Shown one piece after another: positions 42,033 through 52,243 of a stretch of DNA of 64,000 bases. Under the pieces are notes generated by a model. It worked only from the letters and a program-made list of their open reading frames with translations, did no database searches and had not been told where the DNA came from. Location: the NCBI GenBank assembly GCA_902780935.1, contig CACZHP010000003.1:1-64000 (forward strand), in the 5' to 3' direction. Origin of the DNA: an uncultured Bacteroidia bacterium. Lineage in GTDB: Bacteria > Bacteroidota > Bacteroidia > Bacteroidales > UBA932. Within the stretch, counting starts at the first letter, position 1, and each line of letters starts with the position of its first letter. The position numbers and the translations under genes were made by a program.

Positions 42033-44039
42033 ATGAGACGAATAACCACTATCCTCCTTTGCGCCGCCGCGATCATTCTGTTGACCTCTGCCGACAAGAA
42101 CAAAAAGGCAAACCACCAGGACGGGGGCTACCCTATAACCCCGGTCCAGTTCACCTCCGTTAAAGTAGGCGATGGCTTTTGGGGCCAGAGATTGAAAGCA
42201 TCGAGGGAAGTGACTATCCCATTGGCGTTCAGCAAGTGCGAGGAGACCGGCCGTTACGAGAACTTCGTCAAGGCCGCCCATCCGAGTGAGGAATATAAAG
42301 TCGGTGGCCTCGCTTTCGACGACACCGATGTCTACAAGACCATCGAGGGCGCCAGCTATGTCCTCCAGACCTATCCCGACAAGAAACTCGAGGCATATAT
42401 CGACAGTGTCCTTGTCATTGTCGCCGCCGGTCAGGAACCGGACGGATATCTCTATACCTCCAGGACCATGAACCCCAAGCATCCGCACAATTGGTCCGGA
42501 GATCATAGATGGGAAAAGGTCGAGGTGCTCAGCCATGAGCTTTACAATCTCGGTCACATGGTCGATGGAGCCGTGGCTCATTACCAGGCCACTGGCAAAC
42601 GTAACTTCCTCGATATAGCGATCAGGTACGCCGACTGCGTCTGCCGAGAGATCGGTCCCGGACCGGGCCAGGTGGAGAGGGTTCCCGGCCACCAGATCGC
42701 CGAGATGGCCCTCTGCCGCCTCTATCTCGTGACTGGAGACAAGAAATACCTCGAACAAGCCAAGTACTTCCTCGATCGCAGGGGCAAGACGGCCACAAGT
42801 GATCTTTACACCCAGTCCCATCTCCCGATCTTGGAGCAGGACGAGGCTGTGGGTCACGCCGTGAGGGCGACTTACATGTATTCCGGAATCGCTGATGTGG
42901 CGGCCCTGACCGGGGATAAGGAATATATCGATGCCATTGACCGGATCTGGGACAACATCGTCAGCAAGAAACTCTACATTACAGGAGGCATCGGCGCCAC
43001 CCGCCATGGCGAGGCTTTCGGGAAGAATTACGAGCTGCCGAACGCCTCGGCATATTGCGAGACCTGCGCCGCGATCGGCAACGTCTATGTCAACCACAGG
43101 ATGTTCCTCCTCCATGGCGAGTCGAAATATTACGATGTCCTGGAGCGGACCCTCTACAACGGGCTCCTTTCGGGAGTGTCTCTCCAGGGCGACGGGTTCT
43201 TCTACCCGAACCCATTGGAGTCTGCCGGAGGCTATGAGCGCAAACCTTGGTTCGGCTGCGCCTGCTGCCCTTCGAACATCTGCCGTTTCATCCCTTCCGT
43301 CCCGGGATATGTCTATGCCGTCAACGGGAATGACCTGTACGTCAATCTCTATATGCCCAACACCCTCACACAGAAAGTGAACGGGAAGGATGTCGTCCTG
43401 AGGCAAGAGACCGGTTATCCCTGGAACGGGGATGTCCAGATCACGATTGACAAGAACTCCGCCAAGACTTTCTCCCTGAAGCTCCGCATTCCCGGGTGGG
43501 TCAGGGGAGAGGTCGCACCCGGTGAGCTCTATAAATATGCTGACGGGAAGTCGCTGGGTTACAAGGTTTTGGTTAACGGCGAGGAGGTCACTTCTGACCT
43601 CGAGAAAGGCTATTTCACTGTCACAAGAAACTGGAAGAAGGGCGACAAGGTCTCCCTCCATCTGGACATGGAGCCGAGGATTGTCACCGCTCGTGAGGAG
43701 GTTGAGGCGGACCGTGGAAGGATAGCCGTGGAGAGGGGTCCGATTGTCTATTGCGCTGAGGCTGCCGACAACAAATTCCCTGTCAGGAGCGTTCTGATCG
43801 GAAAGAATCCCGACCTGGTCGTCTCGCATGGCGATGTCATCGGTTACCCGGTCGAGAAGATCTCCACTGTCGCCCAGACTCTCCATTATGACCAGATGGG
43901 ACGTCTGAGGGTGGACGATGTCAAACTGACCATGATTCCTTATTACGCCTGGTGCCACAGGGGTGCCGGGGAGATGACCGTTTGGCTCCCGACAGAGCTG
44001 GGGTCAGCGTCTCCGGCCAAGCCTTTTGAGAAGAAATAA
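42033..44039 (+). CDS. GH127 beta-L-arabinofuranosidase
   Basis: Predicted exported retaining glycosidase releasing L-arabinose from beta-linked arabinofuranosides (as in extensin or pectic side chains). 668 residues from ATG 42033 (MRRITTILLCAAAIILLTSA, a Sec signal). The GH127 zinc/nucleophile site is complete: Glu343 and Cys345 in CETCAAIG, Cys411 and Cys412 in CACCPSN, matching Glu338/Cys340/Cys417/Cys418 of Bifidobacterium HypBA1. Other blocks are GGLAFDDTDVYKTIEGA and ERVPGHQIAEMAL. First gene of the L-arabinose run; substrate and pathway agree with the downstream araDAB genes. Confidence 0.93.
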   Translation: MRRITTILLCAAAIILLTSADKNKKANHQDGGYPITPVQFTSVKVGDGFWGQRLKASREVTIPLAFSKCEETGRYENFVKAAHPSEEYKVGGLAFDDTDVYKTIEGASYVLQTYPDKKLEAYIDSVLVIVAAGQEPDGYLYTSRTMNPKHPHNWSGDHRWEKVEVLSHELYNLGHMVDGAVAHYQATGKRNFLDIAIRYADCVCREIGPGPGQVERVPGHQIAEMALCRLYLVTGDKKYLEQAKYFLDRRGKTATSDLYTQSHLPILEQDEAVGHAVRATYMYSGIADVAALTGDKEYIDAIDRIWDNIVSKKLYITGGIGATRHGEAFGKNYELPNASAYCETCAAIGNVYVNHRMFLLHGESKYYDVLERTLYNGLLSGVSLQGDGFFYPNPLESAGGYERKPWFGCACCPSNICRFIPSVPGYVYAVNGNDLYVNLYMPNTLTQKVNGKDVVLRQETGYPWNGDVQITIDKNSAKTFSLKLRIPGWVRGEVAPGELYKYADGKSLGYKVLVNGEEVTSDLEKGYFTVTRNWKKGDKVSLHLDMEPRIVTAREEVEADRGRIAVERGPIVYCAEAADNKFPVRSVLIGKNPDLVVSHGDVIGYPVEKISTVAQTLHYDQMGRLRVDDVKLTMIPYYAWCHRGAGEMTVWLPTELGSASPAKPFEKK

Positions 44040-44062
44040 TTGATTAATAATATTTTTAAGCC

Positions 44063-45211
44063 ATGTTTAAAAAGTTTTTCGCTGTTTGTGCGGCCGCTCT
44101 CCTGATCATGGGATGCGGCGGAAAGAAGAAGGCCGAAGTCACAGGCCTGAAGTCCGGACTTGATCCCGAGGCCTTCCATGTGGAAAGGGATGGGAAATGG
44201 ATCAACCTCTACACCCTGACCAACAAGTCCGGCATGGAAGTCAGCATCACGAATTTCGGAGGCCGAATCGTCTCCGTGATGGTGCCGGACAAGAAGGGCG
44301 AGTACAAGGATGTCGTCCTTGGCTTCGACAAGATCCAGGATTATTTCCCGGAGAACAACCAGACGGATTTCGGCGCCACGATCGGCCGTTACGCCAACCG
44401 TATCAATCAGGGGAAGATCACCGTGGAAGGTGTTGAGTATCAGCTGCCTCAGAATAACTACGGCCATTGTCTCCACGGAGGCCCCAACGGCTGGCAGTAC
44501 AAAGTCGCTGAGGTTGTCTCAGGCTCCGGCAACACCCTGAAACTGAAATTCGACTCACCCGACGGAGAGGCCAACTTCCCTGGCCATGTCACGGCCTATG
44601 TGACCTTCACCCTGACTGAGGATAACGCCATCGACATCCGTTACGAGGCCACCACAGACAAGACCACGGTCATCAACATGACCAACCATTCTTATTTCAA
44701 CCTCTCTGGAGACCCTGCTGGCCACAGCGTCGAGGATGATGAGCTATACATCAACGCCTCCAATTTCACTCCTGTGGATGATACCTTCATGACTACCGGC
44801 GAGATCGCTCCTGTCGAGGGAACCCCGATGGATTTCCGCAAGGCTAAGCTCGTGGGCAAGGATATCAATGCCGACTACGACCAGCTCCACAACGGAAAAG
44901 GATATGACCACAACTGGGTGCTCGACACCAAGGGAGATGACACAGTCCTCGCCGCCGAGCTTTATTGCCCGGAGACAGGCATCGCCCTCAAGCAGTACAC
45001 TGATGAGCCCGGAGTACAGGTCTATGCGGGCAACTTCCTTGACGGAACCGTCACCGGAAAGAAGGGTGTGGTTTACAACTTCCGTCACGCCATCTGCCTG
45101 GAGACCCAGAAATATCCGGACACCCCCAACAAGCCCGACTGGCCTTCAGCTACCCTGAAACCCGGCGAGAAGTACACCAGCCATTGCGTCTTCGCCTTCT
45201 CCGTGAGGTAA
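44063..45211 (+). CDS. Aldose 1-epimerase (mutarotase), lipoprotein
   Basis: Interconverts sugar anomers outside the cytoplasm. 382 residues with lipobox Cys18 (LIMGCG). GalM motifs: NFGGRIVSVMVPD, TIGRYANRINQGK, NNYGHCLHGGPNGWQYK (catalytic His), TNHSYFNLSG and KGYDHNWVLD, then VQVYAGNFLDG with the catalytic Glu region near the C-terminus. Located between GH127 and the Na+ symporter (1 base before the symporter start), it probably turns the released L-arabinose into the anomer taken up. Confidence 0.93.
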   Translation: MFKKFFAVCAAALLIMGCGGKKKAEVTGLKSGLDPEAFHVERDGKWINLYTLTNKSGMEVSITNFGGRIVSVMVPDKKGEYKDVVLGFDKIQDYFPENNQTDFGATIGRYANRINQGKITVEGVEYQLPQNNYGHCLHGGPNGWQYKVAEVVSGSGNTLKLKFDSPDGEANFPGHVTAYVTFTLTEDNAIDIRYEATTDKTTVINMTNHSYFNLSGDPAGHSVEDDELYINASNFTPVDDTFMTTGEIAPVEGTPMDFRKAKLVGKDINADYDQLHNGKGYDHNWVLDTKGDDTVLAAELYCPETGIALKQYTDEPGVQVYAGNFLDGTVTGKKGVVYNFRHAICLETQKYPDTPNKPDWPSATLKPGEKYTSHCVFAFSVR

Positions 45212-45212
45212 T

Positions 45213-46907
45213 ATGGATCTCAACCGCATCACCCTCCAGTCCTGGGACTGGATAGTCATCGCTCTTTTCTTCGCGGGGATGATCTGGATCGTCTGGGATG
45301 TCTTCCGGAAGAAGAAGCTCACTTCCGGAGACTACTTCCTGGACGGCCGCTCTGCTACTTGGATCGCCATCGGAGCGTCCATTTTCGCATCCAACATAGG
45401 TTCCGAGCACCTTATCGGCCTGGCAGGCACTGGTGCCTCGGCCGGCATGGCCCAGGCCCACTGGGAGATCCAGGGCTGGATGATCCTTATCCTCGGCTGG
45501 GTCTTCGTTCCGTTCTACCAGCGCTCGATGGTCTATACCATGCCTGAGTTTCTGGAGAAACGCTACAACAAGGAGAGCCGCGGCATCCTGACCTACCTTT
45601 CGCTAGCGAGCTATGTCCTGACCAAGGTCTCTGTGACCGTGATGGCCGGAGGCTTGGCACTTAACGCGCTGCTGGGCATCAACTTCTGGGTCGCGGCCCT
45701 GGCGCTTGTGATCATAACTGCCATCTACACCGTCATCGGTGGCATGGAGTCCGTCCTCAAGACCTCTGTCCTGCAGACCCCGATTCTGCTTCTGGGCTCA
45801 TTGGTGATCCTATGGATCGGCCTTAAGGAACTTGGCGGCTGGAACACCATGATGGACATCTGCGCCTCGCAGCCTGTCAATGAATACGGCGACTCGATGA
45901 CGACCTTGATGCGAAGTGGCAAGGACACAGAGTTCCCCTGGTACGGAGCCCTGTTCGGCTCCGCCATTATCGGATTCTGGTACTGGTGTACCGACCAGTT
46001 CATTGTCCAGAGGGTCCTCTCCGGAAAGGATCAGAAGGAGTCCCGCAGGGGAGCGATATTCGGAGCCTATCTTAAGCTTCTCCCCGTATTCCTGTTCCTG
46101 ATTCCGGGAATGATAGCCTTCGCTCTCACTAAGACGCCTGGCTCACAGACCGGGCAGATGCTCGCCACCGCCCTCGGAGTGCAGGCTGACGGCACCTTGG
46201 CCAATCCCGACCTCGCCTTCCCGATGCTGGTCAACACTCTTCTGCCGGTTGGTCTGAAGGGAGTCGTGATCTGCGGCATCCTGGCCGCGCTGATGAGTTC
46301 GCTCGCATCTCTGTACAACTCCTCGGCGATGCTCTACACTATCGACATCTACAAACGCCGCAATCCGGACACCCCGGAAAAGAAGCTGGTGAGGATCGGC
46401 CGTTTGGCGACCGTGATAGTGGTCGTGTTCGGAGTCTTATGGATATTAGTTATCCAGAAGATGGGCAAGAGCCTCTACAACTACATCCAGAGCGTCCAGA
46501 GCCTGGTGGCTCCTTCGATCGCCGCGGTGTTCCTTCTGGGAATATGCTGGAAGAAGACCTCCCCGAAGGCCGGAATGTGGACCCTTGTCGCCGGACTGGC
46601 GCTTGGCCTGACCCGGCTCGTCACGATGATTGTCAATCCGGAGTCGCATAACGCTTTTACTTTCATCTTCAACGAGATGAATGTCTACGCGTTCTGCGTA
46701 TGGATGTTCCTGTTCTGCGTCGCGCTGGCTCTGGTTGTGACCATGTTTACTCCCAAACCTTCCGAAGAGCAGGTCCAGGGACTCTGTTTCGGCACTGCCA
46801 CTCCTGAGCAAAAGGCCGCCACAAGAGCCTCCTGGAGCACCTGGGACATCATCCACTCATGCATTATCCTGGCCGTCACCGTCGCATTCTATATCTATTT
46901 CTGGTAG
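45213..46907 (+). CDS. Sodium/solute symporter (SSS family), probable L-arabinose importer
   Basis: 564-residue inner-membrane symporter of the SGLT/SSS family with about 14 hydrophobic segments. Conserved elements: [32 protein letters not shown] (sodium-site region), and [20 protein letters not shown] (SGLT signature-like). Located 1 base after the mutarotase and 35 bases before araD, so it most likely carries L-arabinose or a related pentose with Na+. Substrate is from context only. Confidence 0.9.
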   Translation: MDLNRITLQSWDWIVIALFFAGMIWIVWDVFRKKKLTSGDYFLDGRSATWIAIGASIFASNIGSEHLIGLAGTGASAGMAQAHWEIQGWMILILGWVFVPFYQRSMVYTMPEFLEKRYNKESRGILTYLSLASYVLTKVSVTVMAGGLALNALLGINFWVAALALVIITAIYTVIGGMESVLKTSVLQTPILLLGSLVILWIGLKELGGWNTMMDICASQPVNEYGDSMTTLMRSGKDTEFPWYGALFGSAIIGFWYWCTDQFIVQRVLSGKDQKESRRGAIFGAYLKLLPVFLFLIPGMIAFALTKTPGSQTGQMLATALGVQADGTLANPDLAFPMLVNTLLPVGLKGVVICGILAALMSSLASLYNSSAMLYTIDIYKRRNPDTPEKKLVRIGRLATVIVVVFGVLWILVIQKMGKSLYNYIQSVQSLVAPSIAAVFLLGICWKKTSPKAGMWTLVAGLALGLTRLVTMIVNPESHNAFTFIFNEMNVYAFCVWMFLFCVALALVVTMFTPKPSEEQVQGLCFGTATPEQKAATRASWSTWDIIHSCIILAVTVAFYIYFW

Positions 46908-46914
46908 TACCTTT

Positions 46915-46942
46915 CTGTCATTCTGAGCGAAGCAAAGAATCT
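46915..46942 (+). repeat. REP-like dispersed repeat abutting the araD start codon
   Basis: 28-nt unit starting CTGTCATTCTGAGCGAAG and ending CAAAGAATCT, its last base immediately preceding the araD ATG at 46943. It fills most of the 35-base gap between the symporter and araD. Confidence 0.75.
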
Positions 46943-47653
46943 ATGTTAGAAGAGCTGAAACAAAAAGTCTGGCAGGCCAATCTCGATCTTGTTAAGAGCG
47001 GCCTTGTGATATTCACCTGGGGCAACGCCTCGGCGATCGACCGGGCGACCGGGCTCGTTGTCATCAAGCCCAGCGGGGTAGGTTACGACGTGATGAAGCC
47101 GGAGGACATGGTGGTCGTGGATTTGGAAGGGAATGTCGTTGAGGGCTCGCTCAGGCCATCCTCCGACACTCCGACTCATCTTGTTCTCTATAAGGCGTTT
47201 CCGAACATCGGGGGAGTTGTCCATACTCATTCGACTTACGCTACCGCTTGGGCCCAGGTAGGGAGGAATATTCCCAACATCGGCACGACCCATTCCGACT
47301 ATTTCCACGATGATATTCCTTGCACCCGCGACATGAAAAAGTCGGAAGTGTTCGGGGAGTACGAGAAGGAGACGGGCAATGTGATTGTAGAGCGTTTCAG
47401 GAATATGAACCCTGATGACACTCCTGCGGTCCTTGTGCGTAACCACGGACCTTTCACTTGGGGGACTGACGCGGCTAACGCGGTCCATAACGCCGTGGTG
47501 CTGGAGGAGGTCGCCAAGATGGCGTTCATTTCCTCGACTCTTCAGCTGCCGACTCTCGATGTGATCGATCATGTTCCTTCGATGAACAAGCATCTCATCG
47601 AGAAGCATTACTCCCGCAAGCACGGCCCCAACGCTTATTACGGTCAAAAATAA
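46943..47653 (+). CDS. araD: L-ribulose-5-phosphate 4-epimerase
   Basis: Converts L-ribulose 5-phosphate to D-xylulose 5-phosphate. 236 residues from ATG 46943 ([20 protein letters not shown]); upstream in-frame sequence only translates the repeat and is not real coding. Class II aldolase fold: TWGNASAID and KPSGVGYD bind phosphate, [12 protein letters not shown] holds the zinc histidines, and [12 protein letters not shown] the third ligand. Third enzyme of the arabinose pathway, followed 13 bases later by araA. Confidence 0.96.
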   Translation: MLEELKQKVWQANLDLVKSGLVIFTWGNASAIDRATGLVVIKPSGVGYDVMKPEDMVVVDLEGNVVEGSLRPSSDTPTHLVLYKAFPNIGGVVHTHSTYATAWAQVGRNIPNIGTTHSDYFHDDIPCTRDMKKSEVFGEYEKETGNVIVERFRNMNPDDTPAVLVRNHGPFTWGTDAANAVHNAVVLEEVAKMAFISSTLQLPTLDVIDHVPSMNKHLIEKHYSRKHGPNAYYGQK

Positions 47654-47666
47654 TAACATTAATAGT

Positions 47667-49208
47667 ATGATCAAGCAATACGAAAACTTTGAAGTCTGGT
47701 TCGTCACCGGAGCGCAGCTGCTCTACGGAGGCGATGCTGTCGTCCAGGTGGACGGCCATTCAAGTGAGATGGTGGCGGGCATGAACGCCTCCGGTCTCCT
47801 TCCGGTTAAGGTTGTCTATAAAGGCACGGCCAACTCCTCTGCCGAGGTTCTGGACGTGATGAGCCGGGCGGAAGCCGATCCCAAGTGTGTCGGAGTCATC
47901 ACCTGGATGCACACCTTCTCTCCCGCCAAGATGTGGATAAGGGGCCTCCAGGCTCTCCGCAAGCCGCTTTTGCACCTCCATACCCAATATAACGAGGAGA
48001 TTCCTTGGGAAACCATGGACATGGACTTCATGAACCTGAATCAAAGTGCTCATGGTGACAGGGAATATGCCCACATCCTCGCCCGGATGCGCAAGAACCA
48101 CAAGACCGTGGTCGGCTACTGGAAAGATCCCAAGACCCTCGGTCATATCGCCGTCTGGGAGCGCGTCGCCGCCGCCTGGGCCGACTCTAAGGACATGAGG
48201 ATTCTCCGTTTCGGCGACCAGATGAATAATGTCGCCGTGACCGACGGAGACAAGGTCGAGGCTGAGATGAGACTTGGCTATCATGTTGATTATGTGCCTT
48301 TCAGCGAGCTGATGACATATTTCGACAAGGTCGCTGACGCCGATGTGGATGCCCTGGTCGGGGAATATTTCAGATTATATGACCATGAGGCCTCTCTGGA
48401 GGAGAAAGGCACTCTCCCTTATTGCAAGATATGGCGTTCCGCCAAGGCCGAGCTGACACTCAGGGCTATCCTTAAAGCTAAGGACGCTAAGGGTTTCACG
48501 ACCAATTTCGATGACCTTGGGGACGTCAATGTCGAGGAGACCGGCCGTGGCTTCGACCAGATTCCCGGCCTTGCTTCCCAGAGACTTATGGAGGAGGGAT
48601 ATGGTTTTGGAGCTGAGGGTGACTGGAAGTCCGCCGCCCTTTACAGGACTGTCTGGTTCATGACCAGGGGCCTCTCCGAAGGCTGCTCCTTCCTTGAGGA
48701 TTACACCCTGAATTTCGCTGGGGAGCGCTCGTCCATCCTCCAGGCCCATATGCTGGAAGTCTGCCCTCTGATCGCGGCCCAAAAGCCCAAACTTGAGGTG
48801 CATGAGCTCGGTATCGGAATCCGCAAGACCCCGACCGCCCGTCTCGTGTTCACAAGCAAGACCGGTTACGGCGTGACAGCTACGGTGGTCGATATGGGCG
48901 GACGTTTCCGTCTGGTTGTCAACGAGGTGGATTGCATTGAGCCTAAGCCGCTTCCGAAACTTCCTGTGGCTTCCGCCCTGTGGATCCCGAGGCCCAGCTT
49001 CGAGGTCGGGGCCGCCGCATGGATGATGGCCGGAGGCACGCACCACTCCTGCTTCTCCTACGACCTCACCCCCGAGTATTGGGAGGACTACGCCGAGATC
49101 GCCGACATAGAGATGGTGCGCATCGACGGCAATACTACTCTCGACGGGATCAAGAGAGATTTGAAAATCAATGAGATATATTACCTTCTCGGAAAGGCTT
49201 TGAAGTAA
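47667..49208 (+). CDS. araA: L-arabinose isomerase
   Basis: Isomerises L-arabinose to L-ribulose in the cytoplasm. 513 residues, close to the E. coli length of 500. Start MIKQYENFEVWFVTGAQLLYGG is typical of the family; TWMHTFSPAKMWIRGLQAL, HLHTQYNEEIPW, MNLNQSAHGDREY and GGTHHSCFSYDL carry conserved catalytic and metal-binding Glu/His. Between araD and araB, with a 1-base gap to araB. Confidence 0.97.
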   Translation: MIKQYENFEVWFVTGAQLLYGGDAVVQVDGHSSEMVAGMNASGLLPVKVVYKGTANSSAEVLDVMSRAEADPKCVGVITWMHTFSPAKMWIRGLQALRKPLLHLHTQYNEEIPWETMDMDFMNLNQSAHGDREYAHILARMRKNHKTVVGYWKDPKTLGHIAVWERVAAAWADSKDMRILRFGDQMNNVAVTDGDKVEAEMRLGYHVDYVPFSELMTYFDKVADADVDALVGEYFRLYDHEASLEEKGTLPYCKIWRSAKAELTLRAILKAKDAKGFTTNFDDLGDVNVEETGRGFDQIPGLASQRLMEEGYGFGAEGDWKSAALYRTVWFMTRGLSEGCSFLEDYTLNFAGERSSILQAHMLEVCPLIAAQKPKLEVHELGIGIRKTPTARLVFTSKTGYGVTATVVDMGGRFRLVVNEVDCIEPKPLPKLPVASALWIPRPSFEVGAAAWMMAGGTHHSCFSYDLTPEYWEDYAEIADIEMVRIDGNTTLDGIKRDLKINEIYYLLGKALK

Positions 49209-49209
49209 T

Positions 49210-50853
49210 ATGGCAAGATACGTCATCGGACTGGACTACGGCACCGATTCCGCCAGGGCGGTCGTGGTCAACGCCGGGACGGGGGAGATCCTCGCATCCA
49301 GCGTCAAGAACTATCCCCGTTGGTCAAGGGGACTTTACTGCGATCCGCAAGCCAACCAGTGGCGCCAGCATCCCAAGGATTATCTTGAGGTCCTGGAATA
49401 CACGGTCAAGGACGCGTTGTCAAAATGCGCTCCGGAAGTGGCTCCCAATGTTGTCGGAATAGCCTTTGACACAACGGGTTCCACTCCGGCCTTCGCTGAC
49501 GAGACCGGTACCCCGCTCGCCATGAGCGAGGAATATGCCGCCGATCCGGACGCTATGTTCGTCCTCTGGAAAGATCACACCGCGATAAAGGAATCGGAGG
49601 AGATCAACGCCGCCTGCAAGGCTTCCGATGTGGATTATTCCATGTACGAGGGTGGTATCTACAGTTCCGAGTGGTTCTGGGCCAAGGCTTTGCATATTCT
49701 TAGAAACTCTCCGGAGATCGCCACGAAGGCCAGTACCATCGTGGAGTGTTGCGAGTGGCTTCCGGCCGTCCTGACCGGAGTCACCAACCACCGGGACATT
49801 GTCCGCAGCCGCTGCGCCCAGGGCCATAAGTCCATGTGGAGCGCCAAGTGGGGTGGACTTCCGCCCGAGGAGTTTCTCGCCGGGATCGATCCGCTTCTTT
49901 CCGGCTGGAGAGTGCGGCTGTTTGAAGACACTCAGACCGCTGACAAGCCGGTCGGTTATCTCTGTCCCGAGTGGGCGGCGAGGCTGGGGCTCAGTGTCAG
50001 CGTAGTGGTCGCTGGCGGAGCCTTCGACTGCCACATGGGCGCTGTCGGAGCCGGTGTCAAGCCCGGATCCCTTGTCAGGGTAATCGGAACCTCGACCTGT
50101 GATGTGATGGTCGCTCCCTACGAGGAGATCGGGGACAAATGTATCCGGGGAATATGCGGCCAGGTGGATGGTTCGGTTATTCCCGGCATGATCGGCCTTG
50201 AGGCCGGACAGTCCAGTTTCGGGGATGTCTATGCCATGTTCAGAAAGGTCCTGGAGTGGCCTCTTCGCGCTGTGTCCGGTCTTGAGGGTGACGCTTTGGT
50301 CGAGGCTTGCGAGAATATCATCCCTTCGTTAACCGCTGAGGCGGAGAAGGTTCCGGTCTCAGAAAGCGCTATGCTGGCCACAGACTGGGTCAACGGCCGG
50401 CGCACTCCGGACGCCAATCCCCTTGTCAAAGGAGCGATTACGGGCTTCACTCTCGGCACTACAGCTCCTATGATATTCCGAGCTCTTGTCGAGGCGACTG
50501 CTTTCGGAACGAAGGCCATCCACGATCGTTTTGTTGAGGAAGGCGTTCAGATAGAGGAGGTTATCGGCATAGGAGGAATCGCCCTCAAGTCTCCTTTCGT
50601 GATGCAGGTGATGGCCGACGTGCTTGGCAAGCCGATCAAGGTCTGCAAGACCATGCAGGCCTGCGCCCTTGGTGCCGCCATGTTTGCCGCCACCGCAGCT
50701 GGGGTCTATGAAAAGGTTGAGGACGCCTCCGCTGCCATGAGCTCCGGCTTCTCGAAGGAATATATTCCAGATCCCGCCCGAGGAGCCGTTTACGCGGAGC
50801 TTTACAAGAAGTACCTCGCCCTCGGATCCTTCACAGAATCAGAACTTTGCTGA
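49210..50853 (+). CDS. araB: Ribulokinase
   Basis: ATP-dependent phosphorylation of L-ribulose. 547 residues of the FGGY carbohydrate kinase family: VIGLDYGTDSARAVVVNAGTG at the N-terminus (phosphate 1 motif), FDTTGSTPAFAD, GGAFDCHMGAVG, and the C-terminal IGIGGIALKSPFVMQVMADV (FGGY signature 2 and adenosine site). It completes the araDAB set. Its 3' end converges on the Gfo/Idh/MocA gene with one base between stops. Confidence 0.97.
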   Translation: MARYVIGLDYGTDSARAVVVNAGTGEILASSVKNYPRWSRGLYCDPQANQWRQHPKDYLEVLEYTVKDALSKCAPEVAPNVVGIAFDTTGSTPAFADETGTPLAMSEEYAADPDAMFVLWKDHTAIKESEEINAACKASDVDYSMYEGGIYSSEWFWAKALHILRNSPEIATKASTIVECCEWLPAVLTGVTNHRDIVRSRCAQGHKSMWSAKWGGLPPEEFLAGIDPLLSGWRVRLFEDTQTADKPVGYLCPEWAARLGLSVSVVVAGGAFDCHMGAVGAGVKPGSLVRVIGTSTCDVMVAPYEEIGDKCIRGICGQVDGSVIPGMIGLEAGQSSFGDVYAMFRKVLEWPLRAVSGLEGDALVEACENIIPSLTAEAEKVPVSESAMLATDWVNGRRTPDANPLVKGAITGFTLGTTAPMIFRALVEATAFGTKAIHDRFVEEGVQIEEVIGIGGIALKSPFVMQVMADVLGKPIKVCKTMQACALGAAMFAATAAGVYEKVEDASAAMSSGFSKEYIPDPARGAVYAELYKKYLALGSFTESELC

Positions 50854-50854
50854 G

Positions 50855-52237
50855 TTATTTCGCTAGTGCGTAGGAGAAGCCTTTGAGCTGGTTCCAGGCG
50901 CCGCGGGTGAAGTCGGGAACCTCGACGGGCATGCTGCCATGCTCAATCGAGATGGCTCCCAGTTCAGCCAGGCAGCACCACTCGGCCATGTCATAGACAT
51001 CCATGTCAAGAGGCAGTCCGTTGCGTAGGCAATAGATCAGACGGTAGTCCATGATGAAGTCCATTCCGCCATGGCCGCCGACCTTCTTGGCGAGCTCCTC
51101 GAGCTCCGGGGTCAGGATCGGGCTGCGATATTTCTGCTGGAGCTGAGCCATTTCCTCCGCATTCAGGAGTTTCTCGCTGAGATCTTCAGAAGCGGGATTC
51201 TCCTGCAACTGGTCAGCCCTCAGTACGATTCTTTCCACGGGATATTTCTCCGCGAAGCCATGTGATCCGACAATCTGGTACATCCTGTCGTAGGGCCTCG
51301 GGGTCAGGACATCGTGCTCGATCAGGATGGTCTTGCCGTTCTCGGTGCGGATCATTGTGCTGGTCTCGTCGCCGTTCTGGAAGTCATCCCCATTCTGGCC
51401 TGTCATCCGTTTGACAGCCCTGGGACCGTTGGACGGCTTTGTATCCATTGCCACCAGGGTCTTGAACCGGTCGCCCCTGTGGATGCCAAGAACTTGGGCG
51501 ATAGGACCAAGCCCATGGGTGGGATAAACATCACCTTTGTGTTTCTGGTTGAAATCGAGTCTCCAGTTGTTCCAGTAGCCGCCCCAGTAGGGATCAAGGT
51601 AGTGGAGATAGGAACCCTCGACATGGAGAATATCACCGAACACCCCGGCCTGGGCCATCGTCAGGCAAGACATCTCGAAGAAGTCGTAGCAGCAGTTCTC
51701 GAGCATCATGCAGTGCTTGCGGGTCTTCTCGGACATGTTGATAAGGGCCCAGATTTCCTCCAGGGAGGTGGCCATCGGAACCTCGCAGGCGACGTTCTTG
51801 CCATGCTCCATAGCATAGAGCGCTATAGGAGTATGGTGTACCCAGTCGGTGCAGATATAGACGAGGTCGATGTCGTCCCTCTCGCAAAGTTGTTTATAGA
51901 CCTCGGTGTCTCCGGAATATCCGGCTGCTCTCGGGAAACCTCTGTTTTCCAGCGCCTTCTGGACTTTTTCCACGTTGTCAGGTACGACGTCGCAGAGGGC
52001 TACGATCTTGACTCCGGGAATATAAGTGTATCGATCTACGGCGTAGGGCCCCCTGGCTCCTAGCCCGACGAAACCTATCCGGACAGTGTCCATGGCCGGG
52101 ACTGTCAGTCCGATAACATTCTCCTGTCCGGCAGGTCTTGCCGGGACTTTGACCTTGATTGGGCCGGCGCTCTTGTCTGAAGCGCAAGAGGCCGCCAGCA
52201 AAAGCGTGGCGGCCACTATAAGATTCCTGATTCTCAT
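50855..52237 (-). CDS. Gfo/Idh/MocA-family (GH109-like) lipoprotein, second of a pair
   Basis: 460-residue NAD(P)-fold protein exported as a lipoprotein (Cys18 in LLLAASC). Rossmann motif VGFVGLGARGPYAVDR, IVALCDV, then EVPMATSLEEIWALI and HGLGPIAQVLGIHRGDRF. These blocks fit the GH109 group (Tat- or Sec-exported NAD-dependent glycosidases acting on alpha-N-acetylgalactosamine). By eye about three-quarters identical to the gene at 52244, with which it is adjacent (6-base gap). Both stop one base from araB, converging. Activity not proven. Confidence 0.88.
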   Translation of the reverse strand: MRIRNLIVAATLLLAASCASDKSAGPIKVKVPARPAGQENVIGLTVPAMDTVRIGFVGLGARGPYAVDRYTYIPGVKIVALCDVVPDNVEKVQKALENRGFPRAAGYSGDTEVYKQLCERDDIDLVYICTDWVHHTPIALYAMEHGKNVACEVPMATSLEEIWALINMSEKTRKHCMMLENCCYDFFEMSCLTMAQAGVFGDILHVEGSYLHYLDPYWGGYWNNWRLDFNQKHKGDVYPTHGLGPIAQVLGIHRGDRFKTLVAMDTKPSNGPRAVKRMTGQNGDDFQNGDETSTMIRTENGKTILIEHDVLTPRPYDRMYQIVGSHGFAEKYPVERIVLRADQLQENPASEDLSEKLLNAEEMAQLQQKYRSPILTPELEELAKKVGGHGGMDFIMDYRLIYCLRNGLPLDMDVYDMAEWCCLAELGAISIEHGSMPVEVPDFTRGAWNQLKGFSYALAK

Positions 52238-52243
52238 GTCAGA

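Noticed and set aside
41916-43958. A 680-codon open frame on the strand opposite the GH127 gene
   Set aside because: Mirror of a strongly biased GC-rich gene; the GH127 frame has all catalytic residues, while the antisense protein has no recognisable domain.
46859-46942. An N-terminal extension of araD of 28 codons
   Set aside because: It translates the end of the symporter gene and the dispersed repeat; AraD proteins start at MLEELKQ.
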